Below are positions 36,610 to 44,908 of a DNA stretch of 64,000 nucleotides, piece by piece; position 1 is the stretch's first letter; every line of letters starts with the position of its first letter. Location: the NCBI GenBank assembly GCA_001897355.1, contig MKST01000005.1, positions 158,787 to 222,786 on the forward strand, read 5' to 3'. The stretch comes from Solirubrobacterales bacterium 67-14 (GTDB lineage Bacteria; Actinomycetota; Thermoleophilia; Solirubrobacterales; 70-9). The notes beneath the pieces were generated by a model. That model worked only from the letters and a program-made list of their open reading frames with translations. It did not search any database and was not told the origin of the DNA. The position numbers and the translations under genes were made by a program.

Positions 36610-37215
36610 TTACTCGCCGATCCGGAAGCAGGAGAAGCGGCTGATCACGACGTTCTCCCCGACCTTGGCGGCCAGTTCCTCGCGCAGCTGCTCGATCGTC
36701 TTCGAGTCGTGCTTGTCGGCGTTGACGTGCTCCTGCTCGAGCAGGACGATGTCCTTCGCCCACTTGGCCACCTGGCCGTCGACGATCTTCTCGATGATGT
36801 TGTCCGGCTTGCCCTCTTCCTTGGCCTTCTCCTCGAAGACGCGACGCTCGGCGGCGACCGTTTCCTCGGGGATCTCCTCCTTGGAGACATGGGCCGGCGA
36901 AGCGGCGGCGACGTGCATCGCGACCTCGTAGGCGAACTCGGCGAAGTCCTCGTTGCGGGCCACGAAGTCGGTCTCGCACTGGACTTCGACCAGCGCGCCG
37001 ACCTTCTTGTTGGCATGGATGTACGAAGCGACCACGCCTTCCGAGGTGCCCCGGTCGGAACGCTTGGCGGCGGAGGCCTGGCCCTTGACCCTCAGCAACT
37101 CGACCGCGCGGTCGCTGTCGCCTTCAGCCTCGATCAGAGCGGCCTTCGCGTCCATCATGCCGGCGCCGGTCTGTTCGCGCAGCGCCTTTACGTCAGCGGC
37201 CTTGATGTCTGCCAT
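36610..37215 (-). CDS. tsf: Elongation factor Ts
   Basis: A 201-aa nucleotide exchange factor for EF-Tu. The N-terminal UBA-like domain contains KALREQTGAGMMDAKAAL, and the core has VQCETDFVARNEDFAEFA. The total length corresponds to the shorter form with one reduced core subdomain; it ends ENVVISRFSCFRIGE. The ATG overlaps the rpsB stop by 1 nt. Confidence 0.96.
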   Translation of the reverse strand: MADIKAADVKALREQTGAGMMDAKAALIEAEGDSDRAVELLRVKGQASAAKRSDRGTSEGVVASYIHANKKVGALVEVQCETDFVARNEDFAEFAYEVAMHVAAASPAHVSKEEIPEETVAAERRVFEEKAKEEGKPDNIIEKIVDGQVAKWAKDIVLLEQEHVNADKHDSKTIEQLREELAAKVGENVVISRFSCFRIGE

Positions 37216-38405
37216 CAGTTCTTCTCCTCGGTGCTCTCTTCGGCCGGCGTCTCGGCCGGGGTTTCCTCAGTTTCGGTTTCGGTGGCCTCTTCGGCAGCCG
37301 GCTCGGCGTCCGGCGCGACGGCCTGCGGGTGCGGGGCTTCCTCGGCGACGGCCTGCGGATGCGGGTTGTCGGGGACGGCCTGCGGATGCGGAGCGTCGTC
37401 CGGGACGGCCTGCGGGTGCGGGTTGTCCGGCACCGCCTGGGGGTGCGGGTTGTCGGGCACCGCTTGCGGATGCGGATTTTCCGGGACGGCCTGCGGATGC
37501 GGGTTGTCCGGGACCGCCTGCGGGTGGGGCTGAGCGGCCTGCTCCTTGGCGGCAGCTTCGGCCTTGGCCTTCTCCTCGCGCTGGCGGGCCTTCTCCTCGG
37601 CCTGCTCCTTCTCGATCTGCTCGCGGCGGGCGCGCTCTTCTTCCTCGCGCTTCTTCCGCTCGGCCTCTTCCTTCTCGCGACGGGCCTGCTCTTCGGCGCG
37701 GCGCTTCTCCTCGATCACAGCCCAGGCGCCAGCGCCCTGCTCGACCGCGGAACCGACGGTCGAGATGACCAGCTCGCAGGAGCGGATCGCGTCGTCGTTG
37801 CCGGGGACAACGTGGTCGATGTGGCCGGGGTCGCAGTTGGTGTCGACCAGGGCGATCACCGGCAGGCGCAGGCGGGTGGCCTCACGCAGGGCGATCTCCT
37901 CGGACTTGAGGTCGGTGATGAAGACGGCGTCGGGGACGCGGTCCATGTCGGCGACGCCGCCGAGCGCGAACTCGAGCTTGGCCAGCTCGGCCTGCATGTT
38001 CATGCGCTCCTTGGTCGGCAGCAGCTCGATCTGACCGGATTCGACCAGTCCGCGAATCTCGTGCATGCGCTTGATCCGCTGCGAAGAGACGCTGAAGTTG
38101 GTCAAGAGGCCGGGCAGCCAGCGCCGGTTCACGTACGGCATCTTCGACTTGTCGGCCCACTCCTCGATCACGTCGGAGGCCTGCTTCTTGGTGCCGACGA
38201 AGAGCACCTTTCCGCCACCGGAGGTGAGCTCCCCGACGAAGCGGCGAGCTTCCTCGAGCATCTCCTCGGTCTGCAGCAGGTCGATGATGTGGATCCCGTC
38301 GATCTCGCCGGCGATGTAGCGGCGCATGTTCGGGTTCCAACGGCTGGTCTGGTGGCCGAAGTGGACTCCGGCTTCCAGGAGTTCCTGGATTCCTACCTGG
38401 GACAT
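37215..38405 (-). CDS. rpsB: 30S ribosomal protein S2 with long C-terminal extension
   Basis: The 396-aa product contains a normal S2 domain (residues 1-230: AGVHFGHQTSRWNPNM, FVGTKKQA, RWLPGLLTNF, ALVDTNCDPGHIDHVVPGNDDA). It then runs into a highly charged Glu/Arg/Lys helix (about 231-290, probable coiled coil), eight PHPQAV repeats (about 292-363) and an acidic Glu/Thr tail. Usual S2 proteins are about 230-300 aa, so roughly 160 residues are extra. The ATG has GGAG upstream. The extension is in frame and keeps codon use like the rest, so it is probably translated. Its role is unknown. Confidence 0.96.
   Translation of the reverse strand: MSQVGIQELLEAGVHFGHQTSRWNPNMRRYIAGEIDGIHIIDLLQTEEMLEEARRFVGELTSGGGKVLFVGTKKQASDVIEEWADKSKMPYVNRRWLPGLLTNFSVSSQRIKRMHEIRGLVESGQIELLPTKERMNMQAELAKLEFALGGVADMDRVPDAVFITDLKSEEIALREATRLRLPVIALVDTNCDPGHIDHVVPGNDDAIRSCELVISTVGSAVEQGAGAWAVIEEKRRAEEQARREKEEAERKKREEEERARREQIEKEQAEEKARQREEKAKAEAAAKEQAAQPHPQAVPDNPHPQAVPENPHPQAVPDNPHPQAVPDNPHPQAVPDDAPHPQAVPDNPHPQAVAEEAPHPQAVAPDAEPAAEEATETETEETPAETPAEESTEEKN
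37316..37530 (-). repeat. 27-bp tandem repeat encoding PHPQAV units in S2
   Basis: Eight units, mostly 27 bp (nine residues, NPHPQAVPD type), some lengthened by an Asp-Ala or Glu-Glu-Ala insert. The DNA copies differ at third codon positions (for example GGCCTGCGGATG against CGCCTGCGGGTG), so the repeat has been kept at protein level. This is coding sequence and not a CRISPR array. Confidence 0.9.
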
Positions 38406-38538
38406 GCTTCTCCTTGAATTGGGGTGAAAAACGGATCCGCCCGGGCCGTTATCGATGGAATCCGCACGGAGCTTTTCTCCGGGCGGCAGGAGCCACCGTC
38501 GTATCCCGGGGGTTAGGGAATACGGACAGCAGGCAATT
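38406..38538 (-). promoter_or_regulatory. rpsB leader and upstream region
   Basis: This 133-bp gap precedes rpsB. CCGCCCGG (38437-38444) can pair with CCGGGCGG (38479-38486), enclosing a smaller CGGAG/CTCCG hairpin, just upstream of the AAGGAG site. Such a leader structure could serve S2 feedback control, as is common for ribosomal protein operons. A clear promoter was not identified. Confidence 0.35.
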
Positions 38539-39234
38539 CTAGACGGATCCGGCGTCTCTTGCGGCTTCGAGCGCCTGGGCGAGATCCTCGGGCAGCGGCG
38601 CGGTGAACTCGAGTTGCTCCCCGGTCCGGGGATGGGTGAACTCGAGCCGGGACGAATGCAGGAACTGCCGGGTCAGGCCGTACCGGGCCGGGCCGCCGTA
38701 GGTTTCGTCGCCGACCACCGGATGCCCGATCGCTTCCAGGTGGACCCTGATCTGGTGGGTGCGGCCGGTCTCCAGCCTCACCTCGAGCAGGCTCTCGCGC
38801 CGCAGTGCCTCGACCACCTCGAAATGGGTCACCGCTTCCCGCGAAGATGCCCCGTTCACGGCCATGCGATGCCGTCTGCGTGAGGCCCGGCCGATCGGGG
38901 CGTCGATCGTGCCGGTGCGGGAGCGGAAACGGCCGTCGGCCAGGGCCGTGTAGATGCGGGAGACCTCGCGGTCGCGGATCAGCTGCTGCAGGTCGGCGTG
39001 CGTCTGCTCTTCGCGGGCGACGACCATCAGCCCACTGGTCCCGCGGTCCAGTCGGTGGACGATGCCCGGGCGTTCCGGGTCGTCCCCGCCGGCCAGCTCT
39101 TCGCCGAGCATCTCGACCAGGGTCTCTCCTTCGTGCGACGGGGCCGGATGGACGACCAGGTCCCAGCCCTTGTCGATCACCGCGAGGAACTCGTCGCGGT
39201 AGACGACGCGGAACGCGTGCGGGTCAGACACCAT
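38539..39234 (-). CDS. RluA/RluD-family RNA pseudouridine synthase (short)
   Basis: A 231-aa pseudouridine synthase isomerising uridines in rRNA or tRNA. The catalytic Asp lies in VHRLDRGTSGLMVVAR (about residues 58-73); RTHQIRVHLEAIGHPVVGD follows. It lacks the N-terminal S4 domain present in most actinobacterial RluD-like proteins, which would add about 70 residues, so target choice may differ. It overlaps lspA by 11 bp, the usual lspA-rluD order. Confidence 0.92.
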   Translation of the reverse strand: MVSDPHAFRVVYRDEFLAVIDKGWDLVVHPAPSHEGETLVEMLGEELAGGDDPERPGIVHRLDRGTSGLMVVAREEQTHADLQQLIRDREVSRIYTALADGRFRSRTGTIDAPIGRASRRRHRMAVNGASSREAVTHFEVVEALRRESLLEVRLETGRTHQIRVHLEAIGHPVVGDETYGGPARYGLTRQFLHSSRLEFTHPRTGEQLEFTAPLPEDLAQALEAARDAGSV

Positions 39235-39709
39235 CGGCGGCCGGTTTCTCCGGCTCGTCGTCGGAACTGTCGGTGATCAGGGTGATCGCCAGCAGGACGA
39301 CCCCGACGGTGATCGCGCAATCGGCCAGGTTGAAGGCGGGCCAGCTGGGAAAGAGGATGAAGTCGGTGACGTGCCCGATCCGCACCCGGTCGATCAGGTT
39401 GCCGGCCGCCCCGCCGAGGATCAACCCGCCCGAGATCCAGGTCAGGTTGCTTTCGGGGGCGGATGCGATGAAGGCGCCGAGCGCCACGAGGGCGATCGTG
39501 GCCAGCAAGATGACGAGGATCCCTCCGCCCCCGGCCAGACCGAAGGCGACGCCGTCGTTGTGGGTGACCGTGAAGTCGAGCGGCCCGATCACGTGGACCA
39601 GCTCGCCGGTCGCGATCCGGTCGGTGACCAGCGCCTTTGCCGCCTGGTCCAGCAAGACCACGGCTACGGCGAGGATTCCCGCCCAGATCAGGTGCCGGTA
39701 GCCCCTCAT
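39224..39709 (-). CDS. lspA: Lipoprotein signal peptidase (signal peptidase II)
   Basis: A 161-aa four-helix membrane aspartic protease that removes signal peptides from prolipoproteins. The two catalytic Asp are in GNLIDRVRIGHVTDF and FNLADCAI; VTHNDGVAFG matches the conserved NxGxAFG-type strand. It lies 1 bp after yggT in a cell-division-associated cluster. A divIVA gene, often found between them, is absent. Confidence 0.95.
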   Translation of the reverse strand: MRGYRHLIWAGILAVAVVLLDQAAKALVTDRIATGELVHVIGPLDFTVTHNDGVAFGLAGGGGILVILLATIALVALGAFIASAPESNLTWISGGLILGGAAGNLIDRVRIGHVTDFILFPSWPAFNLADCAITVGVVLLAITLITDSSDDEPEKPAADGV

Positions 39710-39710
39710 C

Positions 39711-40016
39711 TCAGCCCCGGACGAGAGAAACGACGATCTGTTGGCCGATCAGCAGCAGGAAGATGCCGACCACCGGGCTGAGGTCGAGGGCGAAGCCTCC
39801 GCCGCCGACCGGGGGCAGGAAGCGCCGGAACAGGTTCAGGTAGGGGTCGGTGGTCTGGCGGATGAACTCGGCCACCGCCTGCACGACGCTGTTTTCGGGC
39901 AGCCGCGGGATCCACGACATCAACACCCGGACGAAGACCAGGATGATGTAGACCGTGAACAGGGCGTTGACGTAGGCCGATACGTCGCCCCGCGTCAAGG
40001 CCAGAATCGGCTCCAC
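39711..40016 (-). CDS. yggT: YggT family membrane protein
   Basis: A 101-aa protein with two membrane helices separated by the family signature VRVLMSWIPRLPEN and TDPYLNLFRRFLPP. The function is not firmly established; it is regularly encoded with sepF, proC and division genes. It starts 3 bp after proC. Confidence 0.9.
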   Translation of the reverse strand: MEPILALTRGDVSAYVNALFTVYIILVFVRVLMSWIPRLPENSVVQAVAEFIRQTTDPYLNLFRRFLPPVGGGGFALDLSPVVGIFLLLIGQQIVVSLVRG

Positions 40017-40019
40017 TGC

Positions 40020-40793
40020 TCAGTTCCCACGCATCCGCGCGATCGACGCCTCGTAGGCGGCCCGGAAGGCGTCGGCCCCGCCGGCGGCGGCAAGTGCTTC
40101 CAGACCCGCTTCGGTGCTGCCACCAGGCGAGGCGACCGCGGTCTGGATCTCGAAAGGGGTGCGCCGCTTGAGCAGCTCGGCGGTTCCGGCCAGCGATTCG
40201 CCGACCAGCTTGATCGCCACCTCCGGCTCCAGGCCGCCATGGGTTCCCTCGCTGCCGAGTGCCTCGGCCACTACCGCGAAGTAGGCCGGTGAACAGCCCA
40301 TCACCGCGGTCGCGACGTCCATGGCCGAGTCGGGCAACTCGTGCACGCTGGCGATCGAACCAAGCAGCGTCCGCGACTGCTCGAGGATCTCCTCGTCGAC
40401 GCCCTCCGGCTCGGCCATGCAGATGACGCCGCGGTTCACCTCGACCCCGAGGTTCGGCATCAGCCGGATCACCGCGCTGTCCGGAAACAGTTCGACCAGT
40501 TTGTCCAGCGGCGTCGCCCCCAGCAGCGAGAGCACCGCCCGCGGCGCCGGCAGTTCCTCGGCTACCGCTTCCAGCGCGGCCGGTTTGACCGCGAGGATCA
40601 CGAAGTCGGATTGCCGGACCAGATCCTCGTTGCTCTCGACCGCCCGGCCACCGACCTCTTCGGCCAGGGCGGTGGCCCGACCGGATCCGGAGTCGGTGAA
40701 GAGCATCTCCGAGGGTGAGTCCTGTTCCGCGCGGGCCCAGCCACGGGCCATGGCGGCAGCCATGTTTCCTGAACCGATGAATCCGACGACCAT
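40020..40793 (-). CDS. proC: Pyrroline-5-carboxylate reductase
   Basis: A 257-aa enzyme for the last step of proline synthesis, reducing P5C with NAD(P)H. GFIGSGNMAAAMARG (residues 4-18) is the dinucleotide site, VILAVKPAALE follows, and the C-terminal signature is seen around TAVASPGGSTEAGLEAL. ATG at 40793 is chosen. It lies in the conserved sepF-proC-yggT order. Confidence 0.95.
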   Translation of the reverse strand: MVVGFIGSGNMAAAMARGWARAEQDSPSEMLFTDSGSGRATALAEEVGGRAVESNEDLVRQSDFVILAVKPAALEAVAEELPAPRAVLSLLGATPLDKLVELFPDSAVIRLMPNLGVEVNRGVICMAEPEGVDEEILEQSRTLLGSIASVHELPDSAMDVATAVMGCSPAYFAVVAEALGSEGTHGGLEPEVAIKLVGESLAGTAELLKRRTPFEIQTAVASPGGSTEAGLEALAAAGGADAFRAAYEASIARMRGN

Positions 40794-40851
40794 GGCCCAA
40801 GGATATGGATAAGCCCCGGGTGGCTGCCCACCGAGGCCCGCAGGCACTGGG

Positions 40852-41427
40852 TCAGGACTGGTTGAAGAAGCCCTTGTCGATCAGCCGGGCCTTCTCCTCG
40901 GCCGACACCTCGACGTTGCGCGGAGTCAGCAGGAAGACCTTTTCGGCGATCCGCTGCATGCCGCCGTCGAGCGCGTAGGTGAGGCCCGAGGCGAAGTCGA
41001 TCAGTCGCTTCGAAAGCTCGTGGTCGGTGGTCTGCAGGTTGAGGATCACCGGCACCTTGCGCTTGAACTGATCCGCCACCTGCTGGGCGTCGTTGAAGTT
41101 ACGTGGAATGACCAGGTGGACCTGGACGTCGTCGCCGCCGTTGTCGCCGCCGACCGAGCGGAGCGCGCGGCCACCGCCACCACCGCGAGGGCTGGGAGCC
41201 GGCATCGGATCGTCGTCGGAAAAGATGTCGTCGATCTCGTCATGACGGCTACGACGCGAGGTCGGCAGCCGCCGGACGTTGGCTTCGCGGCTACGACGGC
41301 TGCGACGGCTCTCGTACTCGTCCTCTTCGACGTAGTCGTCTTCGTAGTCGTCGTAATCGTGGTGGTCGTCCTCTTCGGCGAGGCCGAAGTAGACGAGGGT
41401 GCGGTGCCAAGAATCACGTAGTGCCAT
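40852..41427 (-). CDS. sepF: Cell division protein SepF
   Basis: A 191-aa FtsZ-membrane anchor protein. The N-terminal helix MALRDSWHRTLVYFGL would bind membrane, an acidic/Tyr then Arg-rich disordered linker follows (about 20-90), and the SepF core has VIPRNFNDAQQVADQFK, PVILNLQTTD and LIDFASGLTYALDG. The linker is longer than in Bacillus. It is the principal FtsZ tether in actinobacteria that lack FtsA. The upstream pgeF gene is separated by a 186-bp gap. Confidence 0.95.
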   Translation of the reverse strand: MALRDSWHRTLVYFGLAEEDDHHDYDDYEDDYVEEDEYESRRSRRSREANVRRLPTSRRSRHDEIDDIFSDDDPMPAPSPRGGGGGRALRSVGGDNGGDDVQVHLVIPRNFNDAQQVADQFKRKVPVILNLQTTDHELSKRLIDFASGLTYALDGGMQRIAEKVFLLTPRNVEVSAEEKARLIDKGFFNQS

Positions 41428-41613
41428 AGGTATGCGTGTTTTCTGTCTGGGGAGGCCGATTCCTGCCGGTGAGGCATGCGGTCGCGGGAATTATCACCGA
41501 ATTACCCACTTTGCAGCGAAAATCTCGGAAAACGCCAACCGAGACCCATCTCATCGCGAGATTGACTTATTCGTCAAATACGAACCAATAAGTCAATCTG
41601 GCTGCTTTTCAGG
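41428..41613 (-). promoter_or_regulatory. AT-richer sepF upstream region
   Basis: This 186-bp gap is clearly richer in A and T than its surroundings. A GATAAT hexamer (minus strand, within 41491-41500) resembles a -10 box for sepF, but no good -35 sits at proper spacing. A perfect 13-bp hairpin lies at its far end. Otherwise nothing is recognised. Confidence 0.3.
41559..41599. terminator. AT-rich perfect hairpin after pgeF
   Basis: AGATTGACTTATT (41559-41571) pairs with AATAAGTCAATCT (41587-41599) around a 15-nt loop, 14 bp past the pgeF stop. Its low GC content sets it apart from every other hairpin in the window. It could end pgeF transcription or be a regulator site for sepF. Confidence 0.5.
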
Positions 41614-42351
41614 TCATCTGAGCCAGGCGATCCCGGCCTGCCGGCCGGTCTTTCCCCGGTCACGACGATGCGAGAAGAACCGCCTGTCGCAGTAGGTGCA
41701 GATGTCGGCGGAATCGACCTGCTCCACCCCGGCCCGGGCCAGCAGGCGCCGGGCGACTTCCGGCAGGTCGAGGTTGCGCCCATTCATCAATCCCGGTCCC
41801 AGGCCCGCGAACGCGGCTTCCACTTCGGGACCGACTTCGAAGCAGCAGGGGCCGATCCCGGGCCCGACCGCTGCGGCTCTGGCGCCCACCTCACCGGCCG
41901 CCGCCTCGATGATCCCGGCCACCAGCCCGCGCCAGCCACAGTGCAGCATGCCCAGCCCCCGCTCGCCCAGCAGGGCGACCGGCAGGCAATCGGCGACCAG
42001 CACCAGCAGCGGCCGTAGCGACTCGTCGGTGAGCTGACCGTCGGCTTCCGGCGGTGGTTCGGGTCCGGGCGAGGAATACGAACCGGGGATCTCCGGGCCG
42101 GCCCAGCCGAGGCCCGCCTCGTGGACCTGCCTGCCCATCGAGACCCGGTCCGTATCGAATCCGGCCGCGGTGGCCAGGCGAAGCCGGTTCTCGAGCACGT
42201 GCTCACGCCGGTCGTCGGTCAGGATGCCGAGGTTGAGCGACTCGAACGGGCCCCGGCTCACCCCGCCCTCGCGGGTGCTGAAGACGACGGTGGCCTCACC
42301 GGCCAGATCGGCCTCGAGCCACGGAACGCCATCGGCTTCCCGCCAGTTCAC
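41614..42351 (-). CDS. pgeF: Peptidoglycan editing factor PgeF / YfiH-type polyphenol oxidase family
   Basis: A 245-aa DUF152 protein. The metal/active-site residues are in CLPVALLG, MLHCGWRGLVAG and GIGPCCFEVG, with the His of QVHEAGLGW. E. coli YfiH corrects peptidoglycan precursors carrying the wrong first amino acid; other members are reported as purine nucleoside-cleaving enzymes or laccases. Placement beside sepF supports the wall role. It overlaps cca by 4 bp. Confidence 0.9.
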   Translation of the reverse strand: MNWREADGVPWLEADLAGEATVVFSTREGGVSRGPFESLNLGILTDDRREHVLENRLRLATAAGFDTDRVSMGRQVHEAGLGWAGPEIPGSYSSPGPEPPPEADGQLTDESLRPLLVLVADCLPVALLGERGLGMLHCGWRGLVAGIIEAAAGEVGARAAAVGPGIGPCCFEVGPEVEAAFAGLGPGLMNGRNLDLPEVARRLLARAGVEQVDSADICTYCDRRFFSHRRDRGKTGRQAGIAWLR

Positions 42352-43472
42352 TTGGCGCCCTTGCCGGCCCCGGCGGCCTCGAGCGCGATCGCCATCTCCC
42401 CTTCCCCACCGCTCACCCCGCGATTCAACTTCGCTTCCATCGCCGCGTCGAGCCCCTCCCCGACCTGCGGGCCTTCGGGCACCCCGGCGGCGAGCAGGTC
42501 GGCCCCGGTGATTTCCAGCTCGACCCAGCGCCAGTCCCGTTGCCAGCGGTCGAGCCAGACGGCCCCCAGGGCGCGCCCCAGGACCAGTTCCAGCGGCGAC
42601 CTTCCCCGGGCGAGGCGGAAGCCCTCCCAGGGCCCGGCCGGTTCCGCAGTCAGCTCAGTGGCCGATTCCAGGTCGCCGAAGATCGCTTCGAGGATCACCG
42701 CTTCTCGTGGCGCCTCCCCCCGCCAGGGCTCGACCTCGATCAACTCGATCGCCGCCTCGGCCAGGTCGAGCCGTTCCTCCTCGAAATCGACCAGGCCCCA
42801 GAGCCGGGCCAGCCTGAGTGCCTCCAGCGCATTGTCCTCGAGGGCGATCAGTCGCAGTTCGTTCTCGACCCTGTCGCGTGAGATCGAGCCCAGGTTGACC
42901 GCCATCATCAGCTCCGCCGTCTTCGGTTCGAGGTCGAAGCCGAAACGGGCCGCGTACCGGGCCGCCCGCAGGGCCCGGGTCGGATCGTCTTCGAACGACT
43001 TGTCGTGCAGCACCCTGAGCACCCCGGACTTGAGGTCGGCGATCCCGCCGAGCGGGTCGATCAGCTCCGAATCCGGGCCGATGCCGATCGCCATCGCGTT
43101 GATCGTGAAGTCGCGCCGGATCAGGTCGTCTTCGAGGCTGCCGGGCTTGACCTCAGGCAGGGCCCCCGGGCGGCTGTAGATCTCAGTGCGGGCGGTCGCG
43201 ATGTCGACCGGCTCGCCTTCGACCAGCAGGTTCACGGTGCCGAAGCGGTCGTTGATCCGGGCCTCGGGATCGAGCGTGGCAGCCAGCGGCACGGGGTCAC
43301 CTTCGACCACCAGATCGATGTCATCGACCTGGAAATCGGCCAGTCCGTCCCTGATCGCCCCGCCGACCAAGTAGACGGGCTGCGAGGCAGCCTCGCGCAC
43401 CCGCTCGATCGCGGGATGGGTCCAGATCAAGGACGCGAGTCGGTTGTAGTCGGGGTCTAGGCCGGTTGTCAT
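42348..43472 (-). CDS. cca: CCA-adding/poly(A) polymerase family nucleotidyltransferase
   Basis: A 374-aa class II nucleotidyltransferase. The catalytic domain shows YLVGGAIRDGL (residues 32-42), DDIDLVVEGD, RRDFTINAMAI and DPTRALRAARYAARFGF. It could add CCA to tRNA or tail RNA; these activities are hard to separate by sequence. It lacks a C-terminal HD domain. GGGAG lies about 8 nt before ATG at 43472. The frame stays open far upstream, but that part lies opposite the PQQ-type gene and is not real. Confidence 0.88.
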   Translation of the reverse strand: MTTGLDPDYNRLASLIWTHPAIERVREAASQPVYLVGGAIRDGLADFQVDDIDLVVEGDPVPLAATLDPEARINDRFGTVNLLVEGEPVDIATARTEIYSRPGALPEVKPGSLEDDLIRRDFTINAMAIGIGPDSELIDPLGGIADLKSGVLRVLHDKSFEDDPTRALRAARYAARFGFDLEPKTAELMMAVNLGSISRDRVENELRLIALEDNALEALRLARLWGLVDFEEERLDLAEAAIELIEVEPWRGEAPREAVILEAIFGDLESATELTAEPAGPWEGFRLARGRSPLELVLGRALGAVWLDRWQRDWRWVELEITGADLLAAGVPEGPQVGEGLDAAMEAKLNRGVSGGEGEMAIALEAAGAGKGAK

Positions 43473-43505
43473 CGGTGTTCTCCCGTACCATGATCCCTTC
43501 TTCGG

Positions 43506-44906
43506 ATGGCTGACACACCCGACAACCCACAGGAACCGGTTCCCCAGCGCCCCTGGTACAAGCAGCGCCGCAAGGTCACCGTGCTGGCCGCGATCGTCCT
43601 GGTGGCGATCGGCGCGATCGCCCTGGTCGCCTGGAACGAGCTCAAACGGCCGGATGACGTCAGCAACCCGGACGTCCCCTTCCAGAAGCCGACCAAGAAG
43701 CCGAAGCCGGTGCCGAAGGACAAGACGGTCAACTGGACGACCTTCCGGCTCAACCCGCAGCGCACCGGCTACCTCCCGGTCAACGGGATCCACCCGCCGT
43801 TCCTGCGGACCTGGAAGTACGGGAACAGCCCCTTGCTGGAGTTCCCGCCGATCGTGGTCGACGGCCGCCTCTACTTCGTCGACAACGACGGCACCGCTCG
43901 CGCGTTGCGAAGCGACAACGGGCGAGAGGTCTGGAGTCGGAAGATCGCCTCGCTCAACGCCTCCACCCCGACCTACTCGAAGGGCCGGCTCTACATCGTC
44001 AATCTGGAGCCCGGCCACATCCTCTCGCTGAACGCGAAGAACGGCCGGAAGATCTGGCAGAAGGACCTGCCCTGCCGCTCCGAGTCCTCGCCGGTCGTGG
44101 TCCACAACCGGGTCTACTTCGGCTGTGAGAACGGCGTGCTCTACGCGCTCAAGGCGAAGAACGGTCACGAAGTCTGGGAAACCTCCGTCTCTGGCGCGAT
44201 CAAGGGCGCCCCCGCCTATGAGGGCGGCACCCTCTTCGTCGGTGATTACGGCGGCGTGGTGACCGCGGTCCGGGCCAAGACCGGCCAGGTCAAGTGGCAG
44301 TCCGACGGCCTCGGCTCCAGCTTCGGCCGGGCCGGCTCGTTCTACTCGACCCCGGCGGTCGCCTACGGCCGGGTCTATCTCGGCAGCAACGACGGCCGCG
44401 TCTACAGCTTCGACAAGAACACCGGTGAGCTCGCCTGGACCCACTCGACCGGCGGCTGGGTCTACTCGGGCCCGACGGTCGCCCAGGTGCCCGGCACCCC
44501 GCCGACCGTCTACATCGGATCCTTCGACGGCAACGTCTACGCCCTGAACGCGAAGTCCGGCGACACCCGCTGGACCTACGCGATGGGCGGCCGGGTGATC
44601 GGCTCGCTCAGCGTGATCGGCCGCACCGTCTACGCCGCCACCTTTGACGGCACCACCACCTATGGACTCAGCGCCAAGTCCGGGCGCAAGGTATTCGAGT
44701 TCCACACCGGCGCCTACATGCCCGGGATCTCCGACGGCCAGAAGCTCTACCTGGTCGGCTACTCGAGCATCCACGCGCTCAAGCCGGTCACTCGCAAGCA
44801 GCTCCGCGCAGCGCGAAGGGCCAAGGCCGCCCGCAAAGCCGCCCGGCTGAAGGCGCGGCGCAAGGCCGCCCGGGCCAAGAAGCAGGCACGGGCCAAGCAG
44901 AAGTGA
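43506..44906 (+). CDS. Membrane-anchored PQQ-type beta-propeller protein
   Basis: A 466-aa protein with a short cytoplasmic N-terminus, one membrane helix (about residues 23-45) and an outer propeller. Seven blades can be counted by their AxxGxxxW-type ends: DNGREVW, KNGRKIW, KNGHEVW, KTGQVKW, NTGELAW, KSGDTRW and KSGRKVF. It ends in about 40 very basic Arg/Lys/Ala residues. BamB-like scaffold or sensor roles are plausible; it has no enzyme motif. It precedes a polysaccharide deacetylase gene by 2 bp, suggesting joint work at the wall. Confidence 0.85.
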   Translation: MADTPDNPQEPVPQRPWYKQRRKVTVLAAIVLVAIGAIALVAWNELKRPDDVSNPDVPFQKPTKKPKPVPKDKTVNWTTFRLNPQRTGYLPVNGIHPPFLRTWKYGNSPLLEFPPIVVDGRLYFVDNDGTARALRSDNGREVWSRKIASLNASTPTYSKGRLYIVNLEPGHILSLNAKNGRKIWQKDLPCRSESSPVVVHNRVYFGCENGVLYALKAKNGHEVWETSVSGAIKGAPAYEGGTLFVGDYGGVVTAVRAKTGQVKWQSDGLGSSFGRAGSFYSTPAVAYGRVYLGSNDGRVYSFDKNTGELAWTHSTGGWVYSGPTVAQVPGTPPTVYIGSFDGNVYALNAKSGDTRWTYAMGGRVIGSLSVIGRTVYAATFDGTTTYGLSAKSGRKVFEFHTGAYMPGISDGQKLYLVGYSSIHALKPVTRKQLRAARRAKAARKAARLKARRKAARAKKQARAKQK

Positions 44907-44908
44907 CA

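Noticed and set aside
37316-37530. Regular repeats resembling a CRISPR array
   Set aside because: Units are 27 bp with no spacers, stay in frame with S2 and vary at third codon positions: protein repeats.
38406-38538. Known riboswitch in the rpsB leader
   Set aside because: No conserved core of a known class could be matched; only a generic hairpin is visible.
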